Positions 1-6,124 of a DNA stretch of 6,693 bases are shown piece after piece. Position numbers and translations under genes: made by a program. Source of the DNA: an uncultured Flammeovirgaceae bacterium (lineage in GTDB: Bacteria > Bacteroidota > Bacteroidia > Cytophagales > Cyclobacteriaceae); NCBI GenBank assembly GCA_946886805.1, contig CAMPJM010000224.1:1-6693 (forward strand). The letters run 5' to 3'. The notes under the pieces were generated by a model, which saw only the letters and a list, made by a program, of their open reading frames with translations, ran no database searches and was not told the DNA's origin. Positions within the stretch are counted from its first letter, which is position 1. Every line of letters starts with the position of its first letter.

Positions 1-336
1 CCAAAATTGAGCAGGGGAGAGGCTTGTAATGATATATATGGCTATGAAACTATAAGAAATTAATGCAACTGTTAAATAGCTAATTTTTTTTACACCTTGT
101 TTTCCGTAGTATTCATTAATTATATCTGTGGTGATAAATACCACGGGCCAAAGAACAACTCCGGCGGTAAGGTTGAAATCTAATACAAAATCTCCAAGTA
201 AATTGAGGTTGGCAGGAGGGAAGCCCAATGTTTCTTCGGCTGAAAATATTTTAACACCTATCAACTCTGCTAAAATAGCATTGGTTATAAAGATGCCGCC
301 AAGAATCAGTAGTAAATTGCTCTTTTTATCTTTCAT
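1..336 (-). CDS. yhhQ: Queuosine precursor transporter YhhQ, N-terminal part (runs off window)
   Basis: This is an integral inner-membrane protein of the YhhQ/DUF165 (COG1738) family, which in E. coli imports the queuosine precursors preQ0 and preQ1 for tRNA wobble modification. I translated it by hand from the ATG at 334-336: 112 codons are open to the window edge, about half of the usual 220-250 residues, so the C-terminus lies outside. The sequence shows FITNAILAELIGVKIF at about residues 16-31 and WPVVFITTDIINEYYGKQG at about 63-81, where the TD..NEYYG signature is characteristic of the family. Hydrophobic segments lie at about 8-28, 56-72 and 85-106. The start is well supported: an in-frame TGA lies 27 bases upstream and this is the first ATG. 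It follows rnz on the same strand after 129 bp, so co-transcription is possible but not shown. No Shine-Dalgarno sequence is visible. Confidence 0.9.
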   Translation of the reverse strand, partial: MKDKKSNLLLILGGIFITNAILAELIGVKIFSAEETLGFPPANLNLLGDFVLDFNLTAGVVLWPVVFITTDIINEYYGKQGVKKISYLTVALISYSFIAIYIITSLSPAQFW

Positions 337-465
337 AAAACCGTTGACTAAAGAGGTATAGAATCAGTGGTTTAGCCTCAAACTCCGGAAGTTTTTTGAA
401 ATTTAAGTTTGCCTCATACCGTCGCATATGTCGTCACAGCGACTTGCCAGTGCAAACTATTCGCC
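337..465. other. Gap between rnz and yhhQ, with weak inverted repeats
   Basis: This gene-free stretch separates the rnz stop from the yhhQ start. It contains a 5-bp inverted repeat (GTCGC at 421-425, GCGAC at 439-443) soon after rnz, without a following T-run on the minus strand. A second short inverted repeat (AAACT 380-384, AGTTT 390-394 around CCGGA) is followed by T's only on the plus strand, where no gene ends. I see no convincing promoter for yhhQ: the best -7 resemblance, TAAATTTC on the minus strand, has no TTTG at a proper distance. Readthrough from rnz is therefore the simplest reading, but it is an inference. Confidence 0.4.
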
Positions 466-1383
466 TCAATCCTGAATTTCAATTGTTTCGCCTTCTAAAG
501 CAAGAGATACATTCGCAAATACCTGTTTCGCTTCGTCTAACAAGGGTTGAAGTTCTCTGTATCGTATAGAATAATGCCCAAGCAATAATTGGCCAACCTC
601 AGCTTTTTTCGCGATAGTTGCGGCTTGTTTGGCCGTAGAATGAAAAGTATGCGCCGCCCGGTCTTCTCTGTCGCTTAAAAAAGTAGACTCATGATAAAGT
701 AGATCTACATTCTTGATTTGTTCTATAATATTCTCTTCGTATTTGGTGTCCGAGCAATACGCATAAGATCTTGATTTGCGCGGGGGCAGCGTCAAATTCT
801 CATTTTCAAATAAAACCTTATCATCTTCATCATAAATATGCTCGCCATTCTTCAAAGAAAGTATTTCCTGCAATGAAATTCCGTCGGGCAATTTTTCCTT
901 TATAATTCGTCTTTTCTTTGGCTTTTCACGAAATAAAAAACCAGCACAACCAATCCGGTGATTCAAGGGAATAGTTTCAACTTCCAAAACAGGATCTTCT
1001 AAAATTACCTTTTTAACAGAAGTGTCCAACTCCTGAAATCTTATTTTATAATTTAGGATTGTTTGCGAGTACTGGAGTTGTAAGGTAATAATCTCGGCCA
1101 GACCGGGAGGGCCATAAATAAATAAATCATTCGTCCTGCTTTGCAAATGCATGGTAGAAATGAGGCCCATTAAGCCAAGATAATGGTCGCCATGGAGGTG
1201 GCTAATAAAGATATTGTTTATCTTCTGGGCCTTGACCTTATATTTTATGAGTTGCATCTGCGTTCCTTCCCCACAATCAATTAAAAAAGTCTGGTTTTGG
1301 ACAGTTAATAATTGAGAAGTCTGATGCCTGTTGTGGGCAGGTGCCGCAGAGTTAGCGCCTAAGATTTTCAACGAAAATGACAA
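466..1383 (-). CDS. rnz: Ribonuclease Z (tRNA 3'-processing endonuclease)
   Basis: Cytoplasmic zinc metallo-beta-lactamase-fold nuclease that cuts precursor tRNAs after the discriminator base to remove the 3' trailer. At 305 residues it matches the short bacterial RNase Z form. Visible motifs are the N-terminal LKILGANSAAP strand, the HLHGDH metal motif at 62-67 after FISH, His142 in NHR, SDT at 211-213 (metal ligand Asp212), HESTF at 231-235, HTFHST at 245-250 and GHYSIRY at 269-275. The basic stretch EKPKKRRIIKEK at 153-164 fits the flexible tRNA-binding arm. The start is TTG at 1381-1383. The frame is open upstream to a TGA inside the STAS gene without any ATG or GTG, and the first ATG is Met43, which would remove the conserved N-terminal strand. 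Only 11 bp separate it from the STAS stop, suggesting one transcript and perhaps translational coupling. No Shine-Dalgarno sequence is visible. Confidence 0.95.
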   Translation of the reverse strand: MSFSLKILGANSAAPAHNRHQTSQLLTVQNQTFLIDCGEGTQMQLIKYKVKAQKINNIFISHLHGDHYLGLMGLISTMHLQSRTNDLFIYGPPGLAEIITLQLQYSQTILNYKIRFQELDTSVKKVILEDPVLEVETIPLNHRIGCAGFLFREKPKKRRIIKEKLPDGISLQEILSLKNGEHIYDEDDKVLFENENLTLPPRKSRSYAYCSDTKYEENIIEQIKNVDLLYHESTFLSDREDRAAHTFHSTAKQAATIAKKAEVGQLLLGHYSIRYRELQPLLDEAKQVFANVSLALEGETIEIQD

Positions 1384-1394
1384 ATGGCTAAATT

Positions 1395-1781
1395 TTAATT
1401 GTTTTCCTGTTCGCCACCTTTTAGATCATTTTCGATCTCATTCATGTAAACTGCATCAATAGCTTCTTCTATGGTCGGGAGCAAATTAAGAACAGAGTCT
1501 AACTGCGAAATTTTTATCAACTTCATTACGTGATCTGTGATTCGAGATATAACAAACATTCCTTCATCTTCATGAAAAACTCTATTGCCTACCAAAAGTG
1601 CGCTTAACCCTGACGAATCAATGTATTTCACTTCTGCCAAATCTAATACCACGTTTTTTACTCCTTCTGCATGCAGTGTTATGAAATCAGATTTTAAGGT
1701 CGGAGCCAAAGTCGAATCTAATTTCTCTTCATTCAGCTTTATTAGACTATATTTATCTTGTTTGTCAATTGAATATTTCAT
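1395..1781 (-). CDS. STAS-domain protein, anti-sigma factor antagonist type
   Basis: A 128-residue cytoplasmic protein of the SpoIIAA/RsbV-like STAS family. In characterised members, a partner kinase phosphorylates a serine and the unphosphorylated form sequesters an anti-sigma factor. The sequence shows the diagnostic core VVLDLAEVKYIDSSGLSALL at about 44-63. DSSGL is at 55-59, and Ser56 aligns with the phosphorylated Ser58 of B. subtilis SpoIIAA as I remember that sequence. The domain fills about residues 1-112. A hydrophilic acidic tail (about 113-128, ENDLKGGEQENN) extends beyond it. No RsbW-like kinase, PP2C phosphatase or sigma factor is in the window, so the partner is unknown. It is the first gene of a likely two-gene unit with rnz, with a promoter-like sequence just upstream. 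A structural or other signalling role for STAS cannot be excluded. Confidence 0.88.
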   Translation of the reverse strand: MKYSIDKQDKYSLIKLNEEKLDSTLAPTLKSDFITLHAEGVKNVVLDLAEVKYIDSSGLSALLVGNRVFHEDEGMFVISRITDHVMKLIKISQLDSVLNLLPTIEEAIDAVYMNEIENDLKGGEQENN

Positions 1782-1803
1782 TTGTTTCCGTTTGTGTGTA
1801 TAT

Positions 1804-1837
1804 AAAAATTATCTCCTGTATATCTACTTATGACAAA
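1804..1837 (-). promoter_or_regulatory. Possible Bacteroidota-type promoter for STAS-rnz
   Basis: On the minus strand TTTG (1834-1837) is followed after 22 bp by TAATTTTT (1804-1811). This resembles the Bacteroidota -33 TTTG / -7 TAnnTTTG pattern with one mismatch in the -7 element and a slightly long spacer. Transcription would start shortly before the ATG at 1781. The region is AT-rich, so chance matches are likely. Confidence 0.3.
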
Positions 1838-1952
1838 ACTATTAATGATATTATCTTGCATCAGTTTCAGCTTTTCACAACCAAATTTTATGTTCGTACG
1901 CAGGAACCACTAAAAATTTTAATTTCATCTGAAAAATAACAATATAACAAAA

Positions 1953-1974
1953 TTCTTACCAGAAACCGTAAGAA
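1953..1974 (-). terminator. Hairpin downstream of purC, possible terminator
   Basis: A perfect 7-bp stem (TTCTTAC at 1953-1959, GTAAGAA at 1968-1974) encloses an 8-nt loop. On the minus strand it is followed at once by TTTTG and further T-rich sequence. It lies about 70 bp after the purC stop and before the putative STAS promoter, a sensible place to end purC transcription. The stem is AT-rich and therefore weak. Confidence 0.4.
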
Positions 1975-1978
1975 GTAT

Positions 1979-2002
1979 TTTATGATCGATTAAAATCATA
2001 AA
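1979..2002. repeat. 8-bp inverted repeat in purC 3' region
   Basis: TTTATGAT (1979-1986) and ATCATAAA (1995-2002) form a perfect 8-bp inverted repeat around an 8-nt spacer. It sits five bases from the hairpin at 1953-1974, which has the same loop length. It is nearly all A/T. It could be part of a double-hairpin 3' end or a protein-binding palindrome. Confidence 0.35.
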
Positions 2003-2025
2003 TATATTTCACAAACTCCTGATTC

Positions 2026-2039
2026 TTTGCGTTAGCAAA
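2026..2039. repeat. Small inverted repeat just after the purC stop
   Basis: TTTGC (2026-2030) and GCAAA (2035-2039) form a 5-bp stem with a GTTA loop, ending three bases beyond the purC stop codon. No T-run follows it on the minus strand, so it is not a terminator by itself. It may protect the mRNA end or simply be chance. Confidence 0.25.
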
Positions 2040-2042
2040 AGA

Positions 2043-2975
2043 TTATATAGCGCGAATAACGCTTTGTTTTATACTCTCCAAGGAGGAATCTTCTGCTTTA
2101 ACGAATTTTTCACCCGTTACTTTCTCATATAGTTCAATATACCTATCTGAAATAGAAGAAATAATATCATCGGTCATTTCAGGTATTTTTTGTCCATCTT
2201 TACCTTGAAAACCATTGCTAATCAGCCACTGACGTACAAATTCCTTCGATAATTGTTTTTGGGTTTCATTTTTATCCTGTCTTTCCTGGTAGCCTTCTTC
2301 GTAAAAATATCTTGAAGAATCGGGGGTGTGAATTTCATCGATTAGATAGATCTTATCTTCATACATACCAAATTCATACTTTGTATCTACCAAAATTAAG
2401 CCCTTTTCTGCGGCTAATTTCGTCCCACGTTCAAAAAGTGCTTTCGTATATTCTTCTAGCCGGACATAATCTTCTTCCTTTATTACCCTTTTTGCTAAAA
2501 GATCTTCTCTTGAAATGTCTTCGTCATGACCTTTGTCAGCTTTTGTTGTCGGAGTAATAATCGGCACTGGCAATTTGTCATTCTCTTTTAATCCTTCCGG
2601 CAGGCTTACGCCGCACAATGTTCGTTTCCCTTCTTTGTATTCTCTCCAGGCATGCCCCGCCAAATATCCTCTTATAACCATTTCCACTGGAAAAGGCTTG
2701 CATCTATATCCAATACTCACATTGGGGTCAGGAACGTCTAACAACCAATTGGGTACAATATCCTTGGTTTCTGTCAGGAATTTGGCAGCGATTTGGTTTA
2801 AAACCTGTCCTTTATATGGAATTGGTTTTGGTAAAACCACATCGAATGCCGAAATTCTATCAGTGGCTATCACTGCAATTTTGGTGTTGAAAAAGTAAAC
2901 GTCCCTTACTTTTCCCTTATAAAATCCAACCTGTCCTTCAAATTGGAAATGTGTTTCTTTTATTCCTTTATCCAT
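2043..2975 (-). CDS. purC: SAICAR synthase (phosphoribosylaminoimidazole-succinocarboxamide synthase)
   Basis: Cytosolic purine-biosynthesis enzyme: it joins CAIR and aspartate with ATP to give SAICAR. The 310-residue length fits the longer single-domain bacterial form. Conserved segments run through the whole protein: the glycine-poor nucleotide-binding start [11 protein letters not shown] (19-29), [12 protein letters not shown] (38-49), [17 protein letters not shown] (97-113), the active-site stretch [12 protein letters not shown] (141-152), LVDTKYEFG (195-203) and the signature [11 protein letters not shown] (213-223). The C-terminal helices follow. The ATG at 2973-2975 gives the expected N-terminal length. 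A perfect -7 type promoter element ends seven bases upstream, and no other pur gene is adjacent. It is separated from the upstream repeat-protein gene by 65 bp of AT-rich DNA without a GC-rich terminator, so partial readthrough is possible. Confidence 0.97.
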   Translation of the reverse strand: MDKGIKETHFQFEGQVGFYKGKVRDVYFFNTKIAVIATDRISAFDVVLPKPIPYKGQVLNQIAAKFLTETKDIVPNWLLDVPDPNVSIGYRCKPFPVEMVIRGYLAGHAWREYKEGKRTLCGVSLPEGLKENDKLPVPIITPTTKADKGHDEDISREDLLAKRVIKEEDYVRLEEYTKALFERGTKLAAEKGLILVDTKYEFGMYEDKIYLIDEIHTPDSSRYFYEEGYQERQDKNETQKQLSKEFVRQWLISNGFQGKDGQKIPEMTDDIISSISDRYIELYEKVTGEKFVKAEDSSLESIKQSVIRAI

Positions 2976-2982
2976 CTGAGGA

Positions 2983-2990
2983 CAAATTTA
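2983..2990 (-). promoter_or_regulatory. Perfect TAnnTTTG -7 element in front of purC
   Basis: The minus strand reads TAAATTTG here, an exact match to the Bacteroidota -7 consensus TAnnTTTG. Only seven bases separate it from the purC ATG, so the transcript would have almost no leader. The -33 region at the correct distance is a run of eight T's (complement of 3007-3014) rather than TTTG, so the -33 match is weak. Promoter function is an inference. Confidence 0.5.
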
Positions 2991-3040
2991 AGTATGCAGG
3001 TTATATAAAAAAAATTTAAATTGTAATATAAAAAATCAAC

Positions 3041-4363
3041 CTAAAAATTAACAGTTTCTTTTATTTCACCCTTGAGATATATATTTTCCTGTTTTAAAAC
3101 ACCCTCCTCAGAATAGTTTTTCCAGGTGCCTACTTTGGTATTCCCCATATAGCTCCCTTCGGTTTTCTTATTTCCATTTTCATAAAATGAAGTGTATGGT
3201 CCGGTCATTTTATTACGCTCATAACTAATTTTTTCTTTTACCTTGCCGGAAGGATAATACCTCAAAACTTCCCCAACAATAAGACCATTCACATAAGGAA
3301 TTTCTTCTTTTTTAGCGCCATTTTCATAATAAGAGATTTTTTTACCATTTAAAGCACCGTTTTCATAAGGTTCTTCCGCCGATAAGCTTCCTTCAGGATG
3401 ATAAAACTTCCAGATACCCGAGGGCTTCCCATCTTTATAAAACTTTTCTGATTTAATAGAATTGCCTTCATAAAATTCCCGAACTTCTCCGTCTTTTTCT
3501 TCTTTAGCGTAATTTATCTGTTTCTCTATATCTCCGGTTTGGTAATACGTAGTTCCTTTTCCCTCTTTAAATCCATCTTTATAGAAGAATTGATGCTTCA
3601 ACTGCCCATTTTCATACCAGGCTTTGTTTATTCCTTCCAATTTTCCATTTGAATAGCTTCCTTCAAACAAAATCTGCCCGTCTGCACTATAGGTTTTGAA
3701 AGTGCTGTTCTTTATTCCTTGTTCATGATATGATTCCGTATCTAAGTGGCCATTTGGATGGTAAGTTTTAAAATAGCCATCCAACATGCCGTCTTTGTAA
3801 TTGGCTTCGGTCTGTAAAGTTCCTGCTTCATAAAAAGTCTTTGCTATGCCGTTTTGTTTGCCATTCTTATATTGAATGCTGTCTTTTGTGTTTCCGTTTG
3901 GATAATAGGAAATCACCCAACCCTCGGGTTTGCCATTTACAAAAGCTGTTTTGTTTTTTATGGTTCCATCGGGATAGTAAACAGCAAGATTCCCAACCAA
4001 GGTATCATTAACGAAATTTCCTTTTTGAGCCAATTTTCCCGAGGGGTTAAAAACAGAAACTTCACCCTCTCTCAAACCCATATCATAGGTCATTTGTCTT
4101 TTAAGAATTCCATCAGGATAATATTCTTTGAACAGCCCGTTTTTTTTACCCTTTTCAAAATTCCCCTCTACTGCTTTTTCCCCATTTTCGTGGTACATAT
4201 TGTAAACCCCATCTACCATATTGCTGTCCTGTTGTAGAATATGGTATTCTTCTTTGAGAACGGTAGCCGCACTATCATAGTAGGTTTTTATTAGTGATTG
4301 TGCATTAGACGTAAAAATGGAAAATGTAAAGAATAAAAAAATTAAGATTTGATTGACCTTCAT
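3041..4363 (-). CDS. Secreted protein of sixteen 24-residue MORN/YwqK-like repeats
   Basis: A 440-residue exported protein of unknown function. Residues 1-21 form a Sec signal peptide: Lys near the start, the hydrophobic run ILIFLFFTFSIF, then SNA before Gln22, with no lipobox cysteine. From residue 51 to the end the protein consists of MORN_2-type (PF07661-like) repeats. I count sixteen units beginning at 51, 75, 99 and so on to 411, every one exactly 24 residues apart with no insertion. Each has the pattern xG.....YY.xNG......Y.nGk. Residues 27-50 look like a decayed extra unit. Databases often label such proteins 'toxin-antitoxin system YwqK family antitoxin', but the signal peptide and absence of a toxin partner argue against a toxin-antitoxin role. 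An elongated beta-rich surface or periplasmic protein is my inference. It lies between the thiolase and purC, with no clear promoter of its own. Confidence 0.88.
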   Translation of the reverse strand: MKVNQILIFLFFTFSIFTSNAQSLIKTYYDSAATVLKEEYHILQQDSNMVDGVYNMYHENGEKAVEGNFEKGKKNGLFKEYYPDGILKRQMTYDMGLREGEVSVFNPSGKLAQKGNFVNDTLVGNLAVYYPDGTIKNKTAFVNGKPEGWVISYYPNGNTKDSIQYKNGKQNGIAKTFYEAGTLQTEANYKDGMLDGYFKTYHPNGHLDTESYHEQGIKNSTFKTYSADGQILFEGSYSNGKLEGINKAWYENGQLKHQFFYKDGFKEGKGTTYYQTGDIEKQINYAKEEKDGEVREFYEGNSIKSEKFYKDGKPSGIWKFYHPEGSLSAEEPYENGALNGKKISYYENGAKKEEIPYVNGLIVGEVLRYYPSGKVKEKISYERNKMTGPYTSFYENGNKKTEGSYMGNTKVGTWKNYSEEGVLKQENIYLKGEIKETVNF

Positions 4364-4612
4364 TATATGGAATATCTATTAATTAACGAGTACAGTTTTT
4401 GGACTCCTGATTTCATGCAATAAATGTGCTAATAAAAAGATAATCTATTTCATGGCAAAGAAAGAGGTTAGAAAAAGATTTTTGAGTCTAGAGTGGTAAT
4501 TTCCAAATTTGTACCGGCTTATTACAACGCTTTAGAAGGGGAGACACAATTTTTTATGGAAAATAGCATTATTTTAAGAAATAGGCTGCTGTTGGCAACC
4601 TATCTTAAACAA
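4364..4612. other. Gap between thiolase and repeat-protein gene
   Basis: This 249-bp region holds the thiolase hairpin at its right end. Otherwise I see no gene or RNA. On the minus strand CAAATTTG (4504-4511) resembles a -7 element with one mismatch but lies about 140 bp before the next start and has no partner TTTG at the right distance. The repeat-protein promoter is therefore unresolved. Confidence 0.35.
4571..4605 (-). terminator. Terminator-like hairpin after the thiolase gene
   Basis: On the minus strand, starting seven bases after the thiolase stop, an 11-bp stem can form from 4595-4605 and 4579-4589 around a CAACA loop. It includes two G-U pairs that exist only in the minus-strand RNA; on the plus strand they would be A/C mismatches. 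This fits selection for transcription in the thiolase direction. The tail is TTTCTTAAAA rather than a clean U-run, so termination may be partial. Confidence 0.45.
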
Positions 4613-5791
4613 TTACATTTTTTCGATAACAATAGCAGATGCACCTCCGCCGCCATTACAAATTCCAGCTACGCCAATATTGCCGTTTTGTTGATGAAGT
4701 ACGTTCGTCAAGGTTGTAATAATTCTGGCACCGGAACAGCCAAGTGGGTGCCCAAGCGAAACGCCTCCTCCAAAGACATTTATCTTTTCAGGATCTATAT
4801 TTAACTTTTGCATATTGGCGAGTGCTACAACAGAAAAAGCTTCATTGATTTCATAATAATCCACTTGCGAAGCATCTAGACCAGCGTGTTTAATCGCCTT
4901 AGGCACTGCCAGAGCTGGTGCTGTTGTAAACCATAATGGATCCTGGGCAGCGTCGGCAAATCCCCTTATTTTTGCTATTGGTTTAATCCCGAGTTCATCT
5001 GCTTTTTCTTTGCTCATTAATAATAAGGCTGAAGCACCATCATTAATCGTAGAAGCATTAGCGGCCGTAACAGTTCCCTCTTTAGAAAAAACAGGTTTTA
5101 ATTGTGGGATTTTTTCAAACTTTACATTTTTATATTCTTCATCCTCACTAAAAAGGATTGGATCGCCTTTTCTTTGTGGAACTTCAACCGGAACAATTTC
5201 AGCCTTAAATTTTCCGGAATCGGTTGCAGCAGCACTTCTTTTATAGCTTGCAATAGCGTACTCATCCTGCTCTTCTCTTGAAATATTCATTTCCCTGGCA
5301 GTATGGTCTGCACAATTGCCCATCGCAAACTGGTTGTAAACTTCCCAAAGCCCATCTCTCAGCAGCCCGTCAACAATTTCACCATTCCCGTACTTATAGC
5401 CAAAACGAGCTTTAGGAATATAATAAGGGATATTGGACATGCTTTCCATTCCCCCAGCTATTACCACGTCATTTTGCCCTAGCATAATCGATTGCGCACC
5501 GAACATTACTGCTTTCATTCCTGAAGCACATACTTTATTGACAGTTGTACAGGGGACATTTGTACCGATTCCCGCCCCAATAGCGGCCTGCCGAGCGGGA
5601 GCCTGCCCCAAATTTGCTGATATTACATTGCCCATAAACACCTCATGCACTTCCTTAGGATCAACTCCAGCTTTTTCAAGTGCTCCTTTTATGGCAATGG
5701 AGCCTAATTTTGTAGCTGAGATTTCAGCCAGGCTACCACCAAAGCTACCTATGGGTGTACGTACAGCAGATATTATATATACTTCTTTCAT
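4613..5791 (-). CDS. Acetyl-CoA acetyltransferase (thiolase II)
   Basis: Cytosolic thiolase interconverting two acetyl-CoA with acetoacetyl-CoA plus CoA. The 392-residue length is typical of the family. The thiolase N-terminal domain starts at SAVRTPIGSFGG (8-19). The nucleophile is Cys88 in VNKVCASGMK. The rest of the active site is NEAF (316-319), His348 in GGGVSLGHPLG and Cys378 in ICNGGGGAS. The segments EDEEYKNVKF (216-225) and GTVTAANAST (239-248) recall the mitochondrial ACAT1 type, which favours a short-chain AtoB/ACAT1-like enzyme over a long-chain FadA. Direction in the cell is unknown: ketolysis, acetoacetyl-CoA supply and branched-chain amino-acid breakdown all remain possible. 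No CoA-transferase, hydroxybutyryl-CoA dehydrogenase or polyhydroxybutyrate gene is in the window. It starts with ATG at 5789-5791. A 7-bp repeat array begins nine bases upstream and occupies its leader or promoter region. No Shine-Dalgarno sequence is visible. Confidence 0.93.
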   Translation of the reverse strand: MKEVYIISAVRTPIGSFGGSLAEISATKLGSIAIKGALEKAGVDPKEVHEVFMGNVISANLGQAPARQAAIGAGIGTNVPCTTVNKVCASGMKAVMFGAQSIMLGQNDVVIAGGMESMSNIPYYIPKARFGYKYGNGEIVDGLLRDGLWEVYNQFAMGNCADHTAREMNISREEQDEYAIASYKRSAAATDSGKFKAEIVPVEVPQRKGDPILFSEDEEYKNVKFEKIPQLKPVFSKEGTVTAANASTINDGASALLLMSKEKADELGIKPIAKIRGFADAAQDPLWFTTAPALAVPKAIKHAGLDASQVDYYEINEAFSVVALANMQKLNIDPEKINVFGGGVSLGHPLGCSGARIITTLTNVLHQQNGNIGVAGICNGGGGASAIVIEKM

Positions 5792-5799
5792 GATTTAAG

Positions 5800-5855
5800 G
5801 GTCTAATGTCTAAAGTTTAATGTCTAAAGCCTAAAGTCCGATTACTAAAGCTTAA
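5800..5855. repeat. Heptamer array A, eight in-phase 7-bp units
   Basis: Reading the plus strand in steps of seven from 5800 gives GGTCTAA, TGTCTAA, AGTTTAA, TGTCTAA, AGCCTAA, AGTCCGA, TTACTAA and AGCTTAA. The consensus is roughly WGYYYAA. Phase is kept without gaps across 56 bp. The array starts nine bases before the thiolase ATG, so it lies in that gene's 5' region. It is the same repeat family and orientation as array B at 6043-6124. Confidence 0.8.
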
Positions 5856-5879
5856 TAACGCGTTCTAATCATCTAATCT

Positions 5880-5924
5880 GGACAAGCCAGAAGTAAAAAT
5901 TTCCCCGAAAGGGATGGCTTTGCC
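5880..5924. repeat. Imperfect 45-bp palindromic element
   Basis: AAGCCA (5884-5889) pairs with TGGCTT (5915-5920), extended by GG/CC (5880-5881 with 5923-5924) across a 2x2 mismatch. Inside, TCCC (5902-5905) pairs with GGGA (5911-5914), which is directly adjacent to the outer stem, leaving a one-sided 12-nt A-rich bulge. On the minus strand the inner hairpin is followed by AATTTTT, so it could also act as a weak terminator for the TPR gene's transcript. Confidence 0.5.
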
Positions 5925-6042
5925 GCACGCAGAGAAAAATAAGTTAAAAAAAACGTGAAAAACGCAAAGCTATAATTATATAGGCACTGCAATATTGCTT
6001 GTCTTTTAAAGTTTTGCCAAAAACATAAAAATTACTGATTAG

Positions 6043-6124
6043 ACACTAATATCCAATGTCTAATATTATATCTAATGTCCAATGTCTAATATCTAACACC
6101 CAACACCTAATACCCAACACCTAA
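6043..6124. repeat. Heptamer array B, eleven 7-bp units
   Basis: The plus strand divides into ACACTAA, TATCCAA, TGTCTAA, a 5-bp short unit (6064-6068), then TATCTAA, TGTCCAA, TGTCTAA, TATCTAA, CACCCAA, CACCTAA, TACCCAA and CACCTAA. From the second unit on, the full-length units fit YRYCYAA and all variation is transitions only. The array ends one base before the complement of the TPR gene's stop codon. Confidence 0.85.

Noticed and set aside
128..361. Plus-strand ORF of 77 codons
   Set aside because: It is antisense to the recognisable yhhQ coding region and has no family resemblance.
337..465. PreQ1 riboswitch in front of yhhQ
   Set aside because: The region follows rnz and shows only a 5-bp stem. 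I could not fit the compact preQ1 hairpin-pseudoknot pattern.
2976..3040. Purine riboswitch before purC
   Set aside because: The gap is 65 bp of AT-rich DNA without the three-way-junction stems, and the likely promoter leaves almost no leader.
3041..4363. Toxin-antitoxin system suggested by the YwqK family name
   Set aside because: The protein has a signal peptide and sixteen repeats, and neither neighbour resembles a toxin.
4493..4804. Plus-strand ORF of 103 codons starting in the thiolase/repeat-protein gap
   Set aside because: Most of it is antisense to the conserved thiolase C-terminus, and its first part reads through the thiolase terminator hairpin. It has no recognisable protein features.
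5800..6124. CRISPR array
   Set aside because: The units are only 7 bp, are contiguous with no unique spacers, and no cas genes are present.
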